The notes under the pieces: generated by a model | Database searches by the model: none | The model's input: the letters and a program-made list of their open reading frames with translations, nothing else | What the model was told of the DNA's origin: nothing | Shown: one piece after another, positions 9,846 to 22,121 of the stretch | Position numbering within the stretch: position 1 is the first letter of the stretch | How the letters are laid out: each line of letters begins with the position of its first letter | Made by a program: the position numbers and the translations under genes | DNA from: Gamarada debralockiae | Taxonomy: Eukaryota; Ascomycota; Leotiomycetes; Helotiales; Hyphodiscaceae | Assembly (NCBI GenBank): GCA_002803225.1 | Contig: NXFV01001372.1 | Coordinates: 1-64,000, forward strand | Length of the DNA stretch: 64,000 nucleotides | Reading direction: 5' to 3'

Positions 9846-11163
9846 TCACGTCAAACTCGCATCCATCCCACCCACAGCAACAGTCAACAACCCGGGACTC
9901 CCATCACTGATACTCCCACTCTGATCCGCGCCACCAGACGGTCCAACATCATCATACGGAAACGCATATCCCCTCCCATCCAAATTCGCCGCATGCACAA
10001 TCCTCGCGTAATGGTTCGTCGGACTGGTTGTATAATACTGTGCCAAAAATATCATCAGCATCACTTCTACTTCCACGCATCCTCCTACCAAGTCCTTCTA
10101 GGTTTGGAAGAATGAGGGAAAGACATCAAGGATACGCACCGTGGAAACATTCTCATTATCCGGTTGCACACTATCAATCAACAACGTGCTCCTGTTGAAA
10201 GCAGCAGCAAGCCTTGCGCCAATATCGCCCATCTCAGCCGTATTCGTCGGACTCGCCGCAAACGGTCCCGTGCTGCAACTAAAGATATCGGCAGCGGAAG
10301 GTTGTGCGAAGGTCCCTATGCCCGGGAACGTCAACAACCCATTAACGACCGTCCCATTGACAGTCCCCCACTGAGCTTGCGTATCAACCTCCAAACTCTG
10401 GCTCGCATACTTCTGCCACACCTGTTGCACATAAGAGTTATAATACCCTTGAAATAAGTTCCCATTCATCACGATCCCCGTATTGGGACTCAAGGCCCTG
10501 AGATTCTGTCCTCCAGATTGAACGATGAGTTGGTTCCAGCCGGCGCCATCTTGGTTGTTCTGTGCGATCAGGTTGGAGCAGACTGTAGCAAGGCCGTTGG
10601 CTGGCATGCCGGAGACGTGTTGTGAGGTGCCGGTGGTGGAGGCTAGGGTGAGAGAGATGGGGAGACAAACGAAGTCTACGTAGGAGATGTTTATGAACAT
10701 TTGGGCGCTGTTGAATGTGAACTCGCAGAAATCCCAAGAAAGATTGTAGTTTGGGTCGGAGGGGTTGGAGACTGAGGGTTCGACCTATCTTCCTTATCAA
10801 CACCACTCTTAAACAACATTCCTTAAGAAGAGAAAGACGTACCAACCCAGGGCCAGGATTCAGCAGGAAAGTCAAAGGGGCGCCAACACAGAACCAGATC
10901 CTACCACCGGCAATCTGCGGAATCTGCACAATGGTATTCGATCCCGGCGGGCCGAGCTGGATTCCACAATTCACAGCTAGAGGCGAGCCATTTGAAGCTG
11001 GAGAGGTGGGGTAGTACAAACTTTTGCCGTCTGCTTGGAGAAGAACGAGCGCATTGTTGTTGTTGATTGCTTGGCCTGTGATGTAAGCGTAGACTGTATT
11101 GGAGGTGGTTTGGTTTTGGAGGACGACGTTGAGTGACATCGCGGTGCTGGGTGCTTGGCCCAT
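9846..11163 (-). CDS. GH64-family beta-1,3-glucanase-like protein, 385 aa
   Basis: Three exons: 11163-10843, 10784-10140, 10037-9846 (321+645+192 nt, all phase 0). The start MGQAPSTAMSLNVVLQNQT leads into the thaumatin-like fold of glycoside hydrolase family 64. Other family landmarks are FLLNPGPGL joined to VEPSVSNPSDPNY across intron 1, WDFCEFTFNS, NISYVDFVCLPI, and near the end TNHYARIVHAANLDG then YAFPYDDV. GH64 enzymes release laminaripentaose-type products from beta-1,3-glucan. No signal peptide is visible, which is common among fungal members and leaves the location unclear. A role in wall remodelling is inference. Confidence 0.88.
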
Positions 11164-12603
11164 TTTTGAGACGTGGAAGGAATTGTGTGGAGGATGTTAC
11201 AAGGCTGAGGTGGTAGGGTGATTCAGGAAGGAGAACGCGCGTCTCTGAATGGCAAAAGGTGTGACCAAGCTTGGGTTGGATTACGGTGTGTTACTATTTC
11301 AACGCGGTAGTTTCTTCACTTCCTGTGGAGACGTACACAAAAGAAGCTTTCCCGAACAGAAGGAGAATCTGGGGTAGGACGGCATGATATACAACAAGAA
11401 AAAGCAAAACCTCCACACCCATAAGAGATATCAAGAGTGAAGGGCTGGTGATCCCGGTCCACGTAGAAAAAAAGTAATTAGTGGCTCATGAGCTGAAGAA
11501 GAATCAACGATTCAGCTGTAAAACAACAGGTGAGAGCCAAATATATATCATCCAGTGCCTCCACCACTGCGAGTGATACGAAACATGCCACTCGTGGCTT
11601 TAATCGGTGTCGTGCAACAGACCAATAATTTGACAAGTTTGAGAATGCTCCGAATAACGACGGTACTACTCAGTCTCTCGTGATTGTGGCTTGTGTAACC
11701 CCATTTCCAACCCTGGGGATGCCGATTTCAAGTCCGATACCCCACAGCCCCGGCCTCGAGAATTCCCGACTTCTGCGATCGATGCGTCAATAACGGCCCG
11801 TTTCTTACAGCTGATGGGACTTTTTTGCGAATGACTGGACTTCCTGATCATCTTGGTCTCGGTTCGTAGGAATTTGTGACGACGTCAGATTGTGCTCGCT
11901 TAGGTTTCACACTCGAATCACGAGGAGGCTGTCTCACAAATCCCGTGATGTACCCACTTCGCCGGACTCGAAGAGGCGAGGAATTGATAAGACAGCTTTG
12001 AAGTCATCATGAGGTACGGGCGGAAATGTTGGGTGCTGAGACTTGAGCTGGATGCAACGTTTCTTGCATTTAGAAGATGAAAGACTGGCAAAAAGGGGCG
12101 AGTGAAACCTCGCCTAGGAGAGTAGCCGCCGAGAGTAATATAGGTGCCAAGGAGCTTATCCCAGATACTTCTAGAAGGTCTTTTGTCTGTGAGGAAAACG
12201 AACTTGAAAGGTTGATCGAACGAAAAATATGGATGTGAAGAAAGAACAAAGCATGAATGAGTCGAGAGCCCTTATACTTGTAGGTCCAACCCGAAGAAGA
12301 GCCGGACCAATCGTGTCTTCTGACATGACCTTTTTGAGTCACACTGAGTTTTGGACCATTACCCAAACTATTGGGATTGAAATTGGATGTTTCACATCAA
12401 AATTGACTTAAAAGCAAAGTCAAAAAGAAGTCGTTATCGCCCGTCCCACTGTTCCGTTTGTAAATGCAGTTTTCCTTCCAATCCTTCATGAACTGCCTTT
12501 CCCTCCGTCTTCTGAAATTCCTTCCCAATGCTTCCTCATCTGTCCAGTTTATCCCTAATCCCATACAAATACAAATTCGTTGATCATAGTGTTTGTTATT
12601 CGT
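11164..12603. other. intergenic, 1.4 kb, no gene
   Basis: Upstream region of the GH64 gene and downstream region of the GH18 gene. ORFs are under 100 codons and without recognisable motifs. Confidence 0.55.
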
Positions 12604-13877
12604 TCATGTGTCGTGAAGAGCTTTGAATCCGGTCGATATCAAACTTCGAGGGCCGGGGGGTACATCTGCTGTGCCGCTCCAATAGAACAATCCCTATGTT
12701 GCGCTATTAGCTCTGGTCCCTCAGCGGGAAACAAAAACATACCCCAAGTCGTTTTTCTCTGCAATAGTTTGCCTTCAATTTAACTGTCTCTGGATTGTCA
12801 TACGAAACAAATCCTCCATCGCCTCCAACGCAGAAAGCTGCGACAAGGCGAGTATTGACGATCTCCTCCGCTCCTTCCCGGGGCAGTTGTTTGTACTCAA
12901 ACGTTCCCTCCTCCCCACCATGGCCATTATAAGAACGCCCAGCTCCTTCAGCACCTAGGAACGATCGTCCGTATACGGGCACGCCCAGTAGTATCTTTGC
13001 AGCTTGGAACCCAGTCGAGATGACATAGTCGACTGCTGCCGAGCCAGAATTTTCATTGCTGTTACCGGGGAATAGTTGTGCGTGGTGTCCAGCTTTCGGT
13101 GACCATGAGCCGAAGAAATCATATGCCATCAAGTTGATGAAATCAAGGTAGTCTTGTGCGCGGTAAAGATCGATGTTCTGCAACGCCCACTGGCCTGCTG
13201 GCAATGCTGCTGTCAGAAGGTAGCGGTCGTTTGGGAGATGGAGTCGAATGGCTGCGAGAAGTGCCACAAAGTTTCGGCCTTGTTCGGGATTGGAAGGGTA
13301 TTCCCAGTCGACTAAAACTTCTCAATGCGTGCTCGTAGATCGAAAGGAGGTACTCACTGTCGATGCCTTGAAAGCCAGACGCCTCGACTAAACCTTTGGC
13401 CGACTTTCCGAAGTTGTCTCGAGTGGCAGCGCTGGCGGCCACTGTTGCGAAGTTCTGGCTGGCTGCTCCACCACCCACTGAGAGGATGAGTTGTATATGC
13501 TCATGTTGCTGCTTAAGACGCATGAAAGATCCTAGGCAGCCTGTCGCTCCATCGACTGGCATCTGCGCATCGGCCCAGTTGTCACTCAACTACTCCAATT
13601 AGCTGATGGATGCGTGGTAGCTTTGGGAACTGACAAAGATCCCACCGTCGGGAGAAACGTGGGCGAACGCGTAAAAAACATGACTGATGCAATTGTAGTT
13701 CATTGAAGCCGGTGTCTCTCCTCGATAGACACGGTAGTTGGGATAGTATACCGCATTCTTGAACATGATGTTAGAGATGCTCTCTGCGATGGAGGGCTGC
13801 GAAGGCCTTCGGCCTTGCCCAGGTTGAGGTTGTGAACCGTAAGGCATCGGAGGAACAGGCCCATAGTAGTTGGACAT
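12604..13877 (-). CDS. GH18 chitinase-like protein, 377 aa
   Basis: Four exons: 13877-13635, 13589-13358, 13311-12743, 12693-12604; phases close. The first intron is only 45 nt. Visible GH18 landmarks are LILSVGGG, the catalytic strand QGIDIDWEYP joined across intron 2 (Glu 162 as proton donor), INLMAYDFFG, ILLGVPVYGRSFLG, AFCVGGDGGFVSYDN, and LFYWSGTAD in the last exon. The first Asp of the usual DGxDxDWE signature is Gln here, while the DxDWE residues that matter most remain. No signal peptide is seen; the N-terminus is Pro/Gln-rich. It is probably an intracellular or non-classically released chitinase. Confidence 0.88.
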
Positions 13878-16085
13878 CCTGCCAGGTTATGAGGAAGATA
13901 CACGTCAGAAGGAACTGTTCTGGACTGGTTTTGTTTATCTGATTCCTAAAATTTGAAGACGGGAAGAGCGGGTTTGTTTGCATGGTACTGCTCGGCGACT
14001 TCCCTTTTCGTCACTCGATCACAGCCAATCTCTTGGAGAGTCGAAAGAGACAGGGTTTTGATTTTTTGCAGCAAGGCTGAATGCAGAGCTCAACAAAAGG
14101 AGATAAGAGAGAAGATGGCAACACCGACAGAATGGAACCAGATGGAAACGGCCGAGGATGGCTTATATTAAGTGGATACTCTGGTCAATCAGTGGTCATG
14201 CTGGTGACCGCCAACAAGGCTGTGGATCGTTCCAGGATTCTGAGGTGTGGCAGCACTTACTGATAATAATAATGGGGACGATGGGTCGAAGGAAGGTGTG
14301 GGGAGCCTGAGATCCGACAAATTAGACGAGTAGGAAAGATCCGAGTGAGAGCTATTCCGAATTGTCTTGCTATTGCATATTATGTGCCTTGACTAAGATG
14401 ATATGGATTTGCATTACAGACTAAAGCTACTAGGCATTCAACGATGACAAGGCACATCTGCGATATATGTGAAGGCGGCAGGGAATTCCTGTAGTACAGT
14501 TGTTGAGGTTGCTGAAGTTGTGGCGTTATTGGCGTAGTGGAACGAGAGCAGCGTCTTCGGAGCATCGTGGCAACCATGCATATAGCAGCATTGAATCATG
14601 CAGTGGCATGGTCGGCTAAAGATGAGTAAAGGGCTTCTATAATCCCAAGGGTGGAGGCTGCATCATTAAGACGAAGTTCAAGGCGAACTCTGACTCGTTC
14701 ATCCTCATTTTCTCAGCGCCATATTTGACGCCAATGGTGTCTGACAGGCATTATCGGGATCTTTTCCCACCCCAATTGAACATCTACTGCATCCTAAAAA
14801 TGTTAATTTTACAGTAGATCCAGATATGGAACAGTGCCAGCTGGCAATCCAGATTAGCAAGTGCCGGGCTACAATGAGATGAATAACATGTGGAAGGGGT
14901 CTTGCTCGAGGACGTGAGCGGGTCTCGATGAGGGGCTTCTTCACCGCACCGCCAAATTGACGTGCATTGGCCGAGTGACTTGCAGAAGTACCGTGGACGC
15001 TTGGTCGTCATCTGAACTTTGAAGTTTGCTCGAGACAAGCAAGCAAATAGTAATCTCCATAAAATATCGTAGTAGGCCGAATAGATCCTGGTCCAGATGA
15101 TGTGAGGGATCCACGAGCAGCTAATTCAATGTAGCCATGGTGACGGGTGGACACATCTGGAACGAGTGAGGAAGTCCAAGGCTTGAATCGTAGAAAAGAG
15201 GTCCGATGATAATAGCAGGGTTCGGAATAGATGAAGTGGTAAAAATAATGAGGCGTTGAACTTTCTCTCTTACATCAATCGACGATTCGACGGGCTAGGG
15301 CTGAGGTGGGATCACAATTCATGCCCTCCCCACCGGCCATGCCATGCATGCAATCTAGCCAAGCAGTGGGGACACAAAGTTCATCAGAGCACGGGGCGGG
15401 CTACGGCAGCACCCTTAGGTCAGTAGCCTGGGTTAATGAGGGACGTTATGTAGAAATACCTCGGTATAGTGGGAAGCCTACTTGATGGAATTTCGATTTC
15501 CCACTGGAAAATTGTCTTTATTAGAAGTAGCTATCGTAGAGGGAAGTCGCAAAAGGTCTGAGACATTTTAGGCATTTCAGGTGAGAACACGTTAAACTTT
15601 AAGGCATCATTATCTTCCGAGTTAGGTTCCATGTACCCCGACTTTACAACTCACAATTTCGATGTACTTAGAGGTACTTCTATGATCTTGTGACATATCA
15701 TATTTCAGGCTGGCCCTTGCGTCTCTGCCACAAATCAGCACGCTTTAGCCCTTGAACTGCATACTGCAACTACAAGCATTCTGCGCATAACAAGACCCAC
15801 GCCTCAAACTAGCATGATGGTACTTGTAAGGAAAGCCGACGCTCTGCCGACGATCAAGCTCAGACCACAATAATCATCCTCATCGATCTTCCTCCTGTAC
15901 AAAACAAAGCACAGACAGGGACAGACAGGGACAGACAGGGAGACTCTCGAGGATCTATTTACGTAATATCGCTACCTTAACCCAATCTGAACTAGCACGA
16001 GGCTACAAATTGCCTCGATCAACGTCAACAACCTACTTGCGGGACCATCTCAACAACCCAACAGCAACACAGCTTCAGCCTCAAA
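13878..16085. other. intergenic, 2.2 kb, no gene
   Basis: Contains only short unsupported ORFs. A tandem repeat lies at about 15912-15942 (three copies of CAGACAGGGA), 145 bp upstream of the YTH1 start. The last 200 bp are C-rich and A-rich in alternation, like a fungal promoter and leader. Confidence 0.6.
15912..15942. repeat. tandem decamer CAGACAGGGA x3
   Basis: Three near-perfect head-to-tail copies, in the presumed promoter or leader of the YTH1 gene. Confidence 0.75.
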
Positions 16086-16988
16086 ATGGCAGCCATCCTC
16101 TCCAAAGGTCCCGGCGCCACTGACCTTAGCCGTCAAATCCTCGAGCACCGCGCGCCCCAATATAACTTCTCCTTTACTCCCTTCCTCCTCACTAACTACC
16201 GCCACGGCATCTCCCCCGATCGACCAGTATGCAAAGCCTATCTCCAAGGTCATTGCCCAGCAGGCACCGCATGTCCCGACAGACACACATCCGCGAATTC
16301 CAACTCGAATTTCAATAATTTGGTGTGCAAGCATTGGCTTAGGGGCTTGTGCAAGAAGGGAGATCAGTGCGAGTTCTTGCATGAGTTTAATTTGAGGAAG
16401 ATGCCGGAGTGTAGTTTTTTTGTTAGGAATGGGTATTGCAGTAATGGTGGTATGTCTTTGCAATCTTTTCCTCCTGCTCTAATGGCCTACCTGTTTCTCA
16501 CCAATCTCCCATTACCTCGCACAAGGAAGTTCACAGCTAACATTGGGGTCTCAGATGAGTGTCTCTACCTCCATATCGACCCCTCAACCCGTCTCCCACC
16601 GTGCCCACACTACGAAAAGGGCTTCTGTCCCCTCGGTCCCCACTGTTCTAAAAAGCACGTCCGCAAGCAAATCTGCGAGTTCTACCTTGCAGGCTTCTGT
16701 CCCGACGGCTCTAAAAACTGCAAAAAAGCCCACCCACGTTGGCCCACCGATCTCCCCAAACCCACAGTCAAAGTAGAAAGGGATCCAGAGGAGGTAGCGG
16801 AGGAACAGAGATTGTTGAGGGAGAATGCTGAGAGGGAGGAGGAGAGGGAGAGGGAGAGGTTTATGGAGGATGGTGGCGGTTCTGGTGGAGGCAGGGGAAG
16901 AGGAAGGGGACGGTGGAATCATGGGGGTGGATTTGGAGGACGAGGAAGGGGTGAGCAGAGACGGCAGAGGGGAAGGGGTCATTATTAA
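16086..16988 (+). CDS. YTH1: CCCH zinc-finger mRNA 3'-end processing protein Yth1/CPSF30, 265 aa
   Basis: Two exons, 16086-16449 and 16555-16988 (phase 1). The intron has a GTATGT donor, GCTAAC branch and CAG acceptor, and it splits zinc finger 3. Five C-x8-C-x5-C-x3-H type fingers can be read: CKAYLQGHC..., CKHWLRGLC..., [10 protein letters not shown] joined to [16 protein letters not shown]..., CEFYLAGFC.... This is the arrangement of yeast Yth1 and CPSF30, the cleavage/polyadenylation factor subunit that contacts the AAUAAA region. The C-terminus is a basic, charged then Gly/Arg-rich tail ([16 protein letters not shown]). Size matches the fungal family. It is nuclear and essential in yeast. 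Confidence 0.95.
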   Translation: MAAILSKGPGATDLSRQILEHRAPQYNFSFTPFLLTNYRHGISPDRPVCKAYLQGHCPAGTACPDRHTSANSNSNFNNLVCKHWLRGLCKKGDQCEFLHEFNLRKMPECSFFVRNGYCSNGGMSLQSFPPALMAYLFLTNLPLPRTRKFTANIGVSDECLYLHIDPSTRLPPCPHYEKGFCPLGPHCSKKHVRKQICEFYLAGFCPDGSKNCKKAHPRWPTDLPKPTVKVERDPEEVAEEQRLLRENAEREEERERERFMEDGGGSGGGRGRGRGRWNHGGGFGGRGRGEQRRQRGRGHY

Positions 16989-17608
16989 TCTCTTCTTTCC
17001 ACATATCTGCACGACAAACGAAACGAAACACAACACAACACTACGAAACGCATAATGAACTTTGGAAAGCATGATCGGATATTAGACGATGCGAGATACG
17101 TGGTATCATGTGCTGGAGCAGCACGATCGGAGTATGGAATGCATACACCCGGAACTGTTGTTCCAGCATGATATCGGCCGGAGAATTATATGGCCTTTAT
17201 GGCCTCGACTCTCATATTGCGATACATCTTCGATACACAACTATCATCTCAGCAAGAATACTGGAGCCACATCAGCGGCCAAAGTTCGGGAGGAGAGTCG
17301 GCCCGATATCCGTGAGCCTCAAGGGAGGGGCTCAACAAAGTCGGTCAAGGCCGTGATGCCTACTCTGATTTTAGGATTTACATACGGAGAGATAAAATGA
17401 GACATTTTGATATCCGATGAGACAGTATTGTGTCGTGTGTGAATCCTTAAGTTTGAAGTGGTATTTACGTAGTATCATGAATGGAGAGTCCCATCTACCC
17501 AACCCAACCTCGCTCAGACTCCCTAGTTGACTCCCATCATCCATAGTCTTTCCATCGCTCCCATACTTTCTCCCACTCCTACCCGGGGTTACAGGACATA
17601 TACTACGC
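16989..17608. other. intergenic between convergent YTH1 and DUF1776 genes
   Basis: 3' flanks of both genes. No further gene or repeat is seen. Confidence 0.6.
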
Positions 17609-19233
17609 TCAGTGCTCACACCCATCATTGCACTCATGCCTAGCCTCAGGCCCCTTCTCCCCATAAACTGAAATATACTCACTCTCATCCATCCCCAAAT
17701 CCGCCGCACTAAACCTGCTCCCACCACTACTCCCCGGACTCGTAGCCCTACTCACAACAATCTCCTTACCACGCCCAAAATCCTTCCCATCATCCTTCCC
17801 AACCTTGCGAACGCCCATCATCCACCCCACTAATCCCTTCGGAACCCACCGCCCCACGAATCCGTAAACGGAACTTCCCATTCCCACTTGGATGATGCCG
17901 CCTTTGCCCCGCACCATGGCGTCGAAGACTGCGTCGTTCAATTCTCGTAGACTGGAGCCTCGACCGATTCCTCGACCGAGTCTGGTGGAGGTCGAGACGA
18001 AATTCTTCCCGTAGGCTAGGCGGGAGGAATCGTCCCAGCGGAGGGTTTCGGCGCGCTGGGATTGGGTGGTTGTGAGTTGGCGGTTATGAGGGGAGAAAGA
18101 GCTGAAGTCGAATGTTCCTAATTGCAAATGGCTAACAGGAATCCCAAGCGGATTTAGCTCAGCCTGTAACACCGCTGTAAACGATCCCAGTGCCGCGACT
18201 ATAGAAGATTCCGGCAAATGAAAAGCAGGGTTGAGACTAGGTATTATCGAAGGTGTTAGAACTAGGACCGAAGGTTTTGATGCTGGAGGCGAGCAGTGTA
18301 GTTGTGGGTGCGGTAAGGGGAGGGAGGTGAGGAGCGGGAGGAAGGTTTGGAGGGTCAGGATGGGAGTGAAGAGGCGTGTGTTTAGGAGGTCGGAGAGGGT
18401 AGAGGGTGGGAGGGTGGCGATTGGTGAGGAGGGGTAGCTTATGCTTGGGACGAGGATGAGGGAGCGGAAGGTTAGGTGGTGGGGGCGGGCGCCTTGGAAG
18501 GCGGCGTGTGGGGATTGGAGGTGCTGTGTAAAGCGGTCGATTGAGGCGCGGGCGCTGTTGGGCTGTACAAAGTGTTAGAACCGTATGATTAGTTGTGAGG
18601 ATAGAGAGGGGAAGTTTACATCGACAATATCAATCATCAAAGGCTTGATGTCCGGTCTTGATTCGTTCTGTACGAGAACTTCCTCTTCGATAGTGTTGCA
18701 CACAATGTAGACGATGAATCCTCTCCTCTCCAGGTCCAGCGAGATAGATCGAGTGATTGCCTCAGCTGGCGATCCAGCTACGACCACGACTTCAAGTCTA
18801 GCTCCATTGCCTGCCTTCTTCGCTCTCCTCTTCTTTCTATTCGATTTTCTTCTGATGACATGGTATGTGAGTCCGCTAATAGCTACAACAATGACAGTTG
18901 TAAGGATCTTGTTCTTCATAACCCAATCATGGATTCGAGAATATGTTTTGCTAGACGCAGTGACGGATTCGATGAAGGTCTTTGGAGGTGGAGGAAGGGG
19001 GCGCGGACGCGCAGATTCGGGAATCCATGGTGAGGACGACAAAGCTTCGCGGAGAATGTTAGAGACTTGTTCGAGTTGCTTGTCAACGTAATCCGCAACT
19101 TCGTTAGAGTATCGCCGGATCCCGTTCGGGACAGAAGAAAGCTTTTCACGAGTTAGCTGTTGTTATTTGGAGGGATAGCAGGATTTGGGGATTTGCTTAC
19201 GGTGTCGAGAAATGCTTGATCGTCTGCAGACAT
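17609..19233 (-). CDS. DUF1776 family protein (SDR-like, membrane-anchored), 502 aa
   Basis: Three exons: 19233-19201, 19141-18620, 18562-17609 (33+522+954 nt, phase 0). The tiny first exon encodes MSADDQAFLDT. The protein has the DUF1776 (PF08643) pattern: an N-terminal SSPWIPESARPRP-type segment, then a hydrophobic stretch VIVVAISGLTYHVI near residue 110 followed by a strongly basic KSNRKKRRAKK. A Rossmann-like LEVVVVAGSPAEAI strand comes next, and later a LGIPVSHLQLGTFDFS segment. The family resembles short-chain dehydrogenases but lacks a convincing active site. The tail is acidic. Function is not established. Confidence 0.85.
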
Positions 19234-20546
19234 GATGGGCGACGATGTGTGAAGCTGTTTATGATGCAACGGTTGAGGTGTGATGGAGCGAGGCCGCGAG
19301 GTGGGGAAGGCTTCCTCGGGACGGGGCTTGTTGACGCCGATCAACCTCCTTTTTGTTCTCGACCCCAAGTCCTCCACTCTTCAGCAATTCGACCAATGGT
19401 ATGACCTGCGTCGTATTGAAGTTTGATATATATCTGCAACTCGGAGCCAGTGGCTCGAGAGACGCAACAATGACTCGAACCCTCCATCCTTGAGTCTTGA
19501 GGACAATCTGGACAGATATGGCAGGTCGAGGGTCTGTCAGCCTTACCTTCATCTCTTGCAACGTGTTTGAAACTCTCTTAAGGTTCCCTTCATGCTCTTA
19601 TTCATTCTTATCCGTTCTCCGTTTGCTTACTTATTTCCTAGCTACCTACCTTCAAGATATGTAGTGCATCACCAACCATTAAAGTGTTGATCAAGCCATT
19701 GTTCAACTCATCTCAAGCTATAACCAGTCTCTCGCTTTCAGTGACAATCGGGGCATGAAATGTTGGAACCGGCAATACTTTGGTTTCTTCCCTAGTATTA
19801 TCAAGAAATCTCTGATTGGATGGGAGGAAGGGTCAGTTACAGCTGTTGATGGCCAAGGCCCTTTGCCCGTCGTTTTCGAGGAGCATGATGGCATTCAGTA
19901 GAAAGCCCGAAGAACGACCTCAGGGGACGTGAAGTTATCATATGACGTTACTCCTTTGGCAAAACAATGCCGCTGGGTCACCATTTGATCTCCGCCGTGA
20001 TCAAGGAGGTGTGTTAGGCTCTGTATGGACCTTTGGCGAAGACCCTGCATCAGTAGAGAAAGTTGGTCCAGCGCAATACTATCCGACTCAGTTTACATGG
20101 TTGGACCAATTCACAGCAACCCTCCTACTCAAATCCCAGGAACTATGTCAGATTCCTATGGCTACTACTGGTTCGGCGATCTACCACCAAACATCGAAGT
20201 CATCAAAGATATCGACGATTATTCTTGCGGAAAAGTTCTTTGGACCTACGACGCATCGAATGGCGACTGTTCAGCAAGAGATGTTAAATTTTGGGATGGA
20301 TAAGGAGAGTTTTGAGGAGGGTGGTTGTGAGAGGGCTGATAAAGGGGAATAGAGCAGAGAGGCGGGGTTTAAGGAAGGTAATAAGATTGTGAAAAGTTCG
20401 TATCTTTGGAAGTATGTAGATACGTTTGAGGCTGAGATGAAAGTTGTCGTTGAGCGAGACGGAGTGGAACAGCGGGTAAACTATTGGCCGAGATCTATCG
20501 AGAAAGCTTCATGTCTGAAATTCGTCAAGCTCGAAGACTAAGTCCC
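19234..20546. other. intergenic, possibly decayed coding on + strand
   Basis: 19750-20520 has fragmentary open frames that look protein-like (for example YGYYWFGDLPPNIEVIKDID and EAEMKVVVERDG), broken by stops and frame changes. I cannot name the family. Nothing here supports an intact gene. Confidence 0.35.
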
Positions 20547-21413
20547 CTACACAATAAGCACAATTTCAGGAATTGCTCCCAACCAACACCACAAGAACAG
20601 CAGCCAATATCGTCTCCGGACCACTCTCGAGAAAATAGCTAGAACGAGCACAAATAAAAACCCTGCAATCGAAGTTGTCAAAAGCGAAGCGGAAGATACT
20701 TGTACAACACCATGAGTAACATAGGTCCAACTAGTGCAATACCACCAAACATGGTCATATGGAGACGTTTCCAGAATGTACTGAGGCTGGACTCTAGGTT
20801 GTGGTTCTTGCATGTGGCGCTGAGGATGGGTGGCAAGATGCCGTTTCCTTGGTCAATGGTCTTTTGGAGATCTCTCAAGAAGCCGGTGGTTTGGATAACA
20901 GGTGGGCTTCAATCATAAGGCTTTCTTCGAGGTGTTTGGCCGATGTTATGATGAAAGGGTCGAGGGAAGTGTTGCGGCCTGCGTGAGCTGAGTATGAGAC
21001 CATCAGTTCCCAATCACTGATTGAAGAAGCTGTTTTCGAATCAGTTAAATTCTCCACCTAACTTATATTCCTTCATAATTTGATTTGAACAAAGCACACG
21101 ATTTACCATAACTGCTCAAAGCATTTCGTATCCTCGTCGCTTGATCACAGCTCACACTAGCCGTCTCTTAAATTATCTTCACCCCCTGAACCAGCTCCCT
21201 TTGAAGAACATATAACATCCTACGCTGAAGACATGAAAGTTTGATAATAAATTCCTTTTTATTTACTCCTTCCTTATAGAAAAGATATTCCTCACTGACG
21301 TCTGCAAGGCGATGACCAAATATCTCATCCGAACGAAGACTGGCTTGCGTCGGAGGCGGTTCGCGCTGGTGGTGCGATGCTCGTTCGAGCTCAATGTCCT
21401 CTGCCTCTGGCAT
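20547..21413 (-). pseudogene. DUF6594-like membrane-protein gene, frameshifted
   Basis: The N-terminal piece from ATG 21413 ends LQRRMLYVLQRELVQ, like the 'LLYLQ.EL..LE' segment of DUF6594 proteins. The C-terminal piece reads LHMTMFGGIALVGPMLLMVL, then LLTTSIAGFLFVLVLAIF, then (third frame) ILAAVLVVLVGS. That is the terminal three-helix membrane block of the family. The pieces lie in three different frames around 20875, 20690 and 20630. Not all joins can be introns, because the shifts fall inside membrane helices with no splice sites. Decayed. Confidence 0.5.
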
Positions 21414-22121
21414 ATTGAAGCACTCTTGCGAGGGAACCGGACATAGAATCGATTAATCAACAGACCGAGCTCAAATGAAAATGCAGTAAATAAAGAGCTG
21501 AGGCTTCCATCATCAGATCAGCAGCATACCAGACTACGTGGCTGGCTTCAGCCCTGGGCTTGCCTGTACAGCTTTCTTTGTCCACGACATATGTTGGGCA
21601 CGAGTACCATGACTGGGCAACAGCCTGTTGGTATAGCATTACAACAGGATGATGCGAACAATGCTCGTGTTCTGCGACGTCCAATGTTGTGATGTCTCGA
21701 GGTACAGTACACGAAAATGAAAGACTGCAAATGGCCTAAATTAAAAGGAAAGACCTGTAGGCCAAACTCGAATTGCGATCTTTCACAATACTATTATGGC
21801 TTTAAATAGAATGATCCCCTTCGATGGGTCTCCTTTGAATTAGGTCCTAAGGACTCCCATTCATCTACGGGGTTGGCTCGCTAAACATGGGGCAAAACGC
21901 CAACGAAAGGCAGCGATTTCTACGCGTCTCGCAGCCTCGCCTTCGTGATTACAATTCAACTTTCGTTCACGGAACCATTCTCGACCATTCTACAAACCCT
22001 TCTTCGACAAGGGACTCATTTTTATCTTCTAATTTCGACCGCAGGCCGGACGCAAATTTCATTGCCATCAATTCCCAAAATCTTCGGTAAATCCACGACA
22101 GCCTCGCTGGGTGACTCCAAC
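21414..22121. other. intergenic, WSS1 upstream region
   Basis: Divergent region between the DUF6594-like remnant and the WSS1 gene. Short ORFs at 21457-21730 (-) are unrecognised. An upstream ATG at 21887 opens a 67-codon frame that would precede the WSS1 start in the transcript if the leader is that long. Confidence 0.4.

Noticed and set aside
19471..19480. B-box-like ACTCGAACCC (minus strand GGGTTCGAGT)
   Set aside because: No T-stem pairing and no A box at the right distance; not a tRNA.
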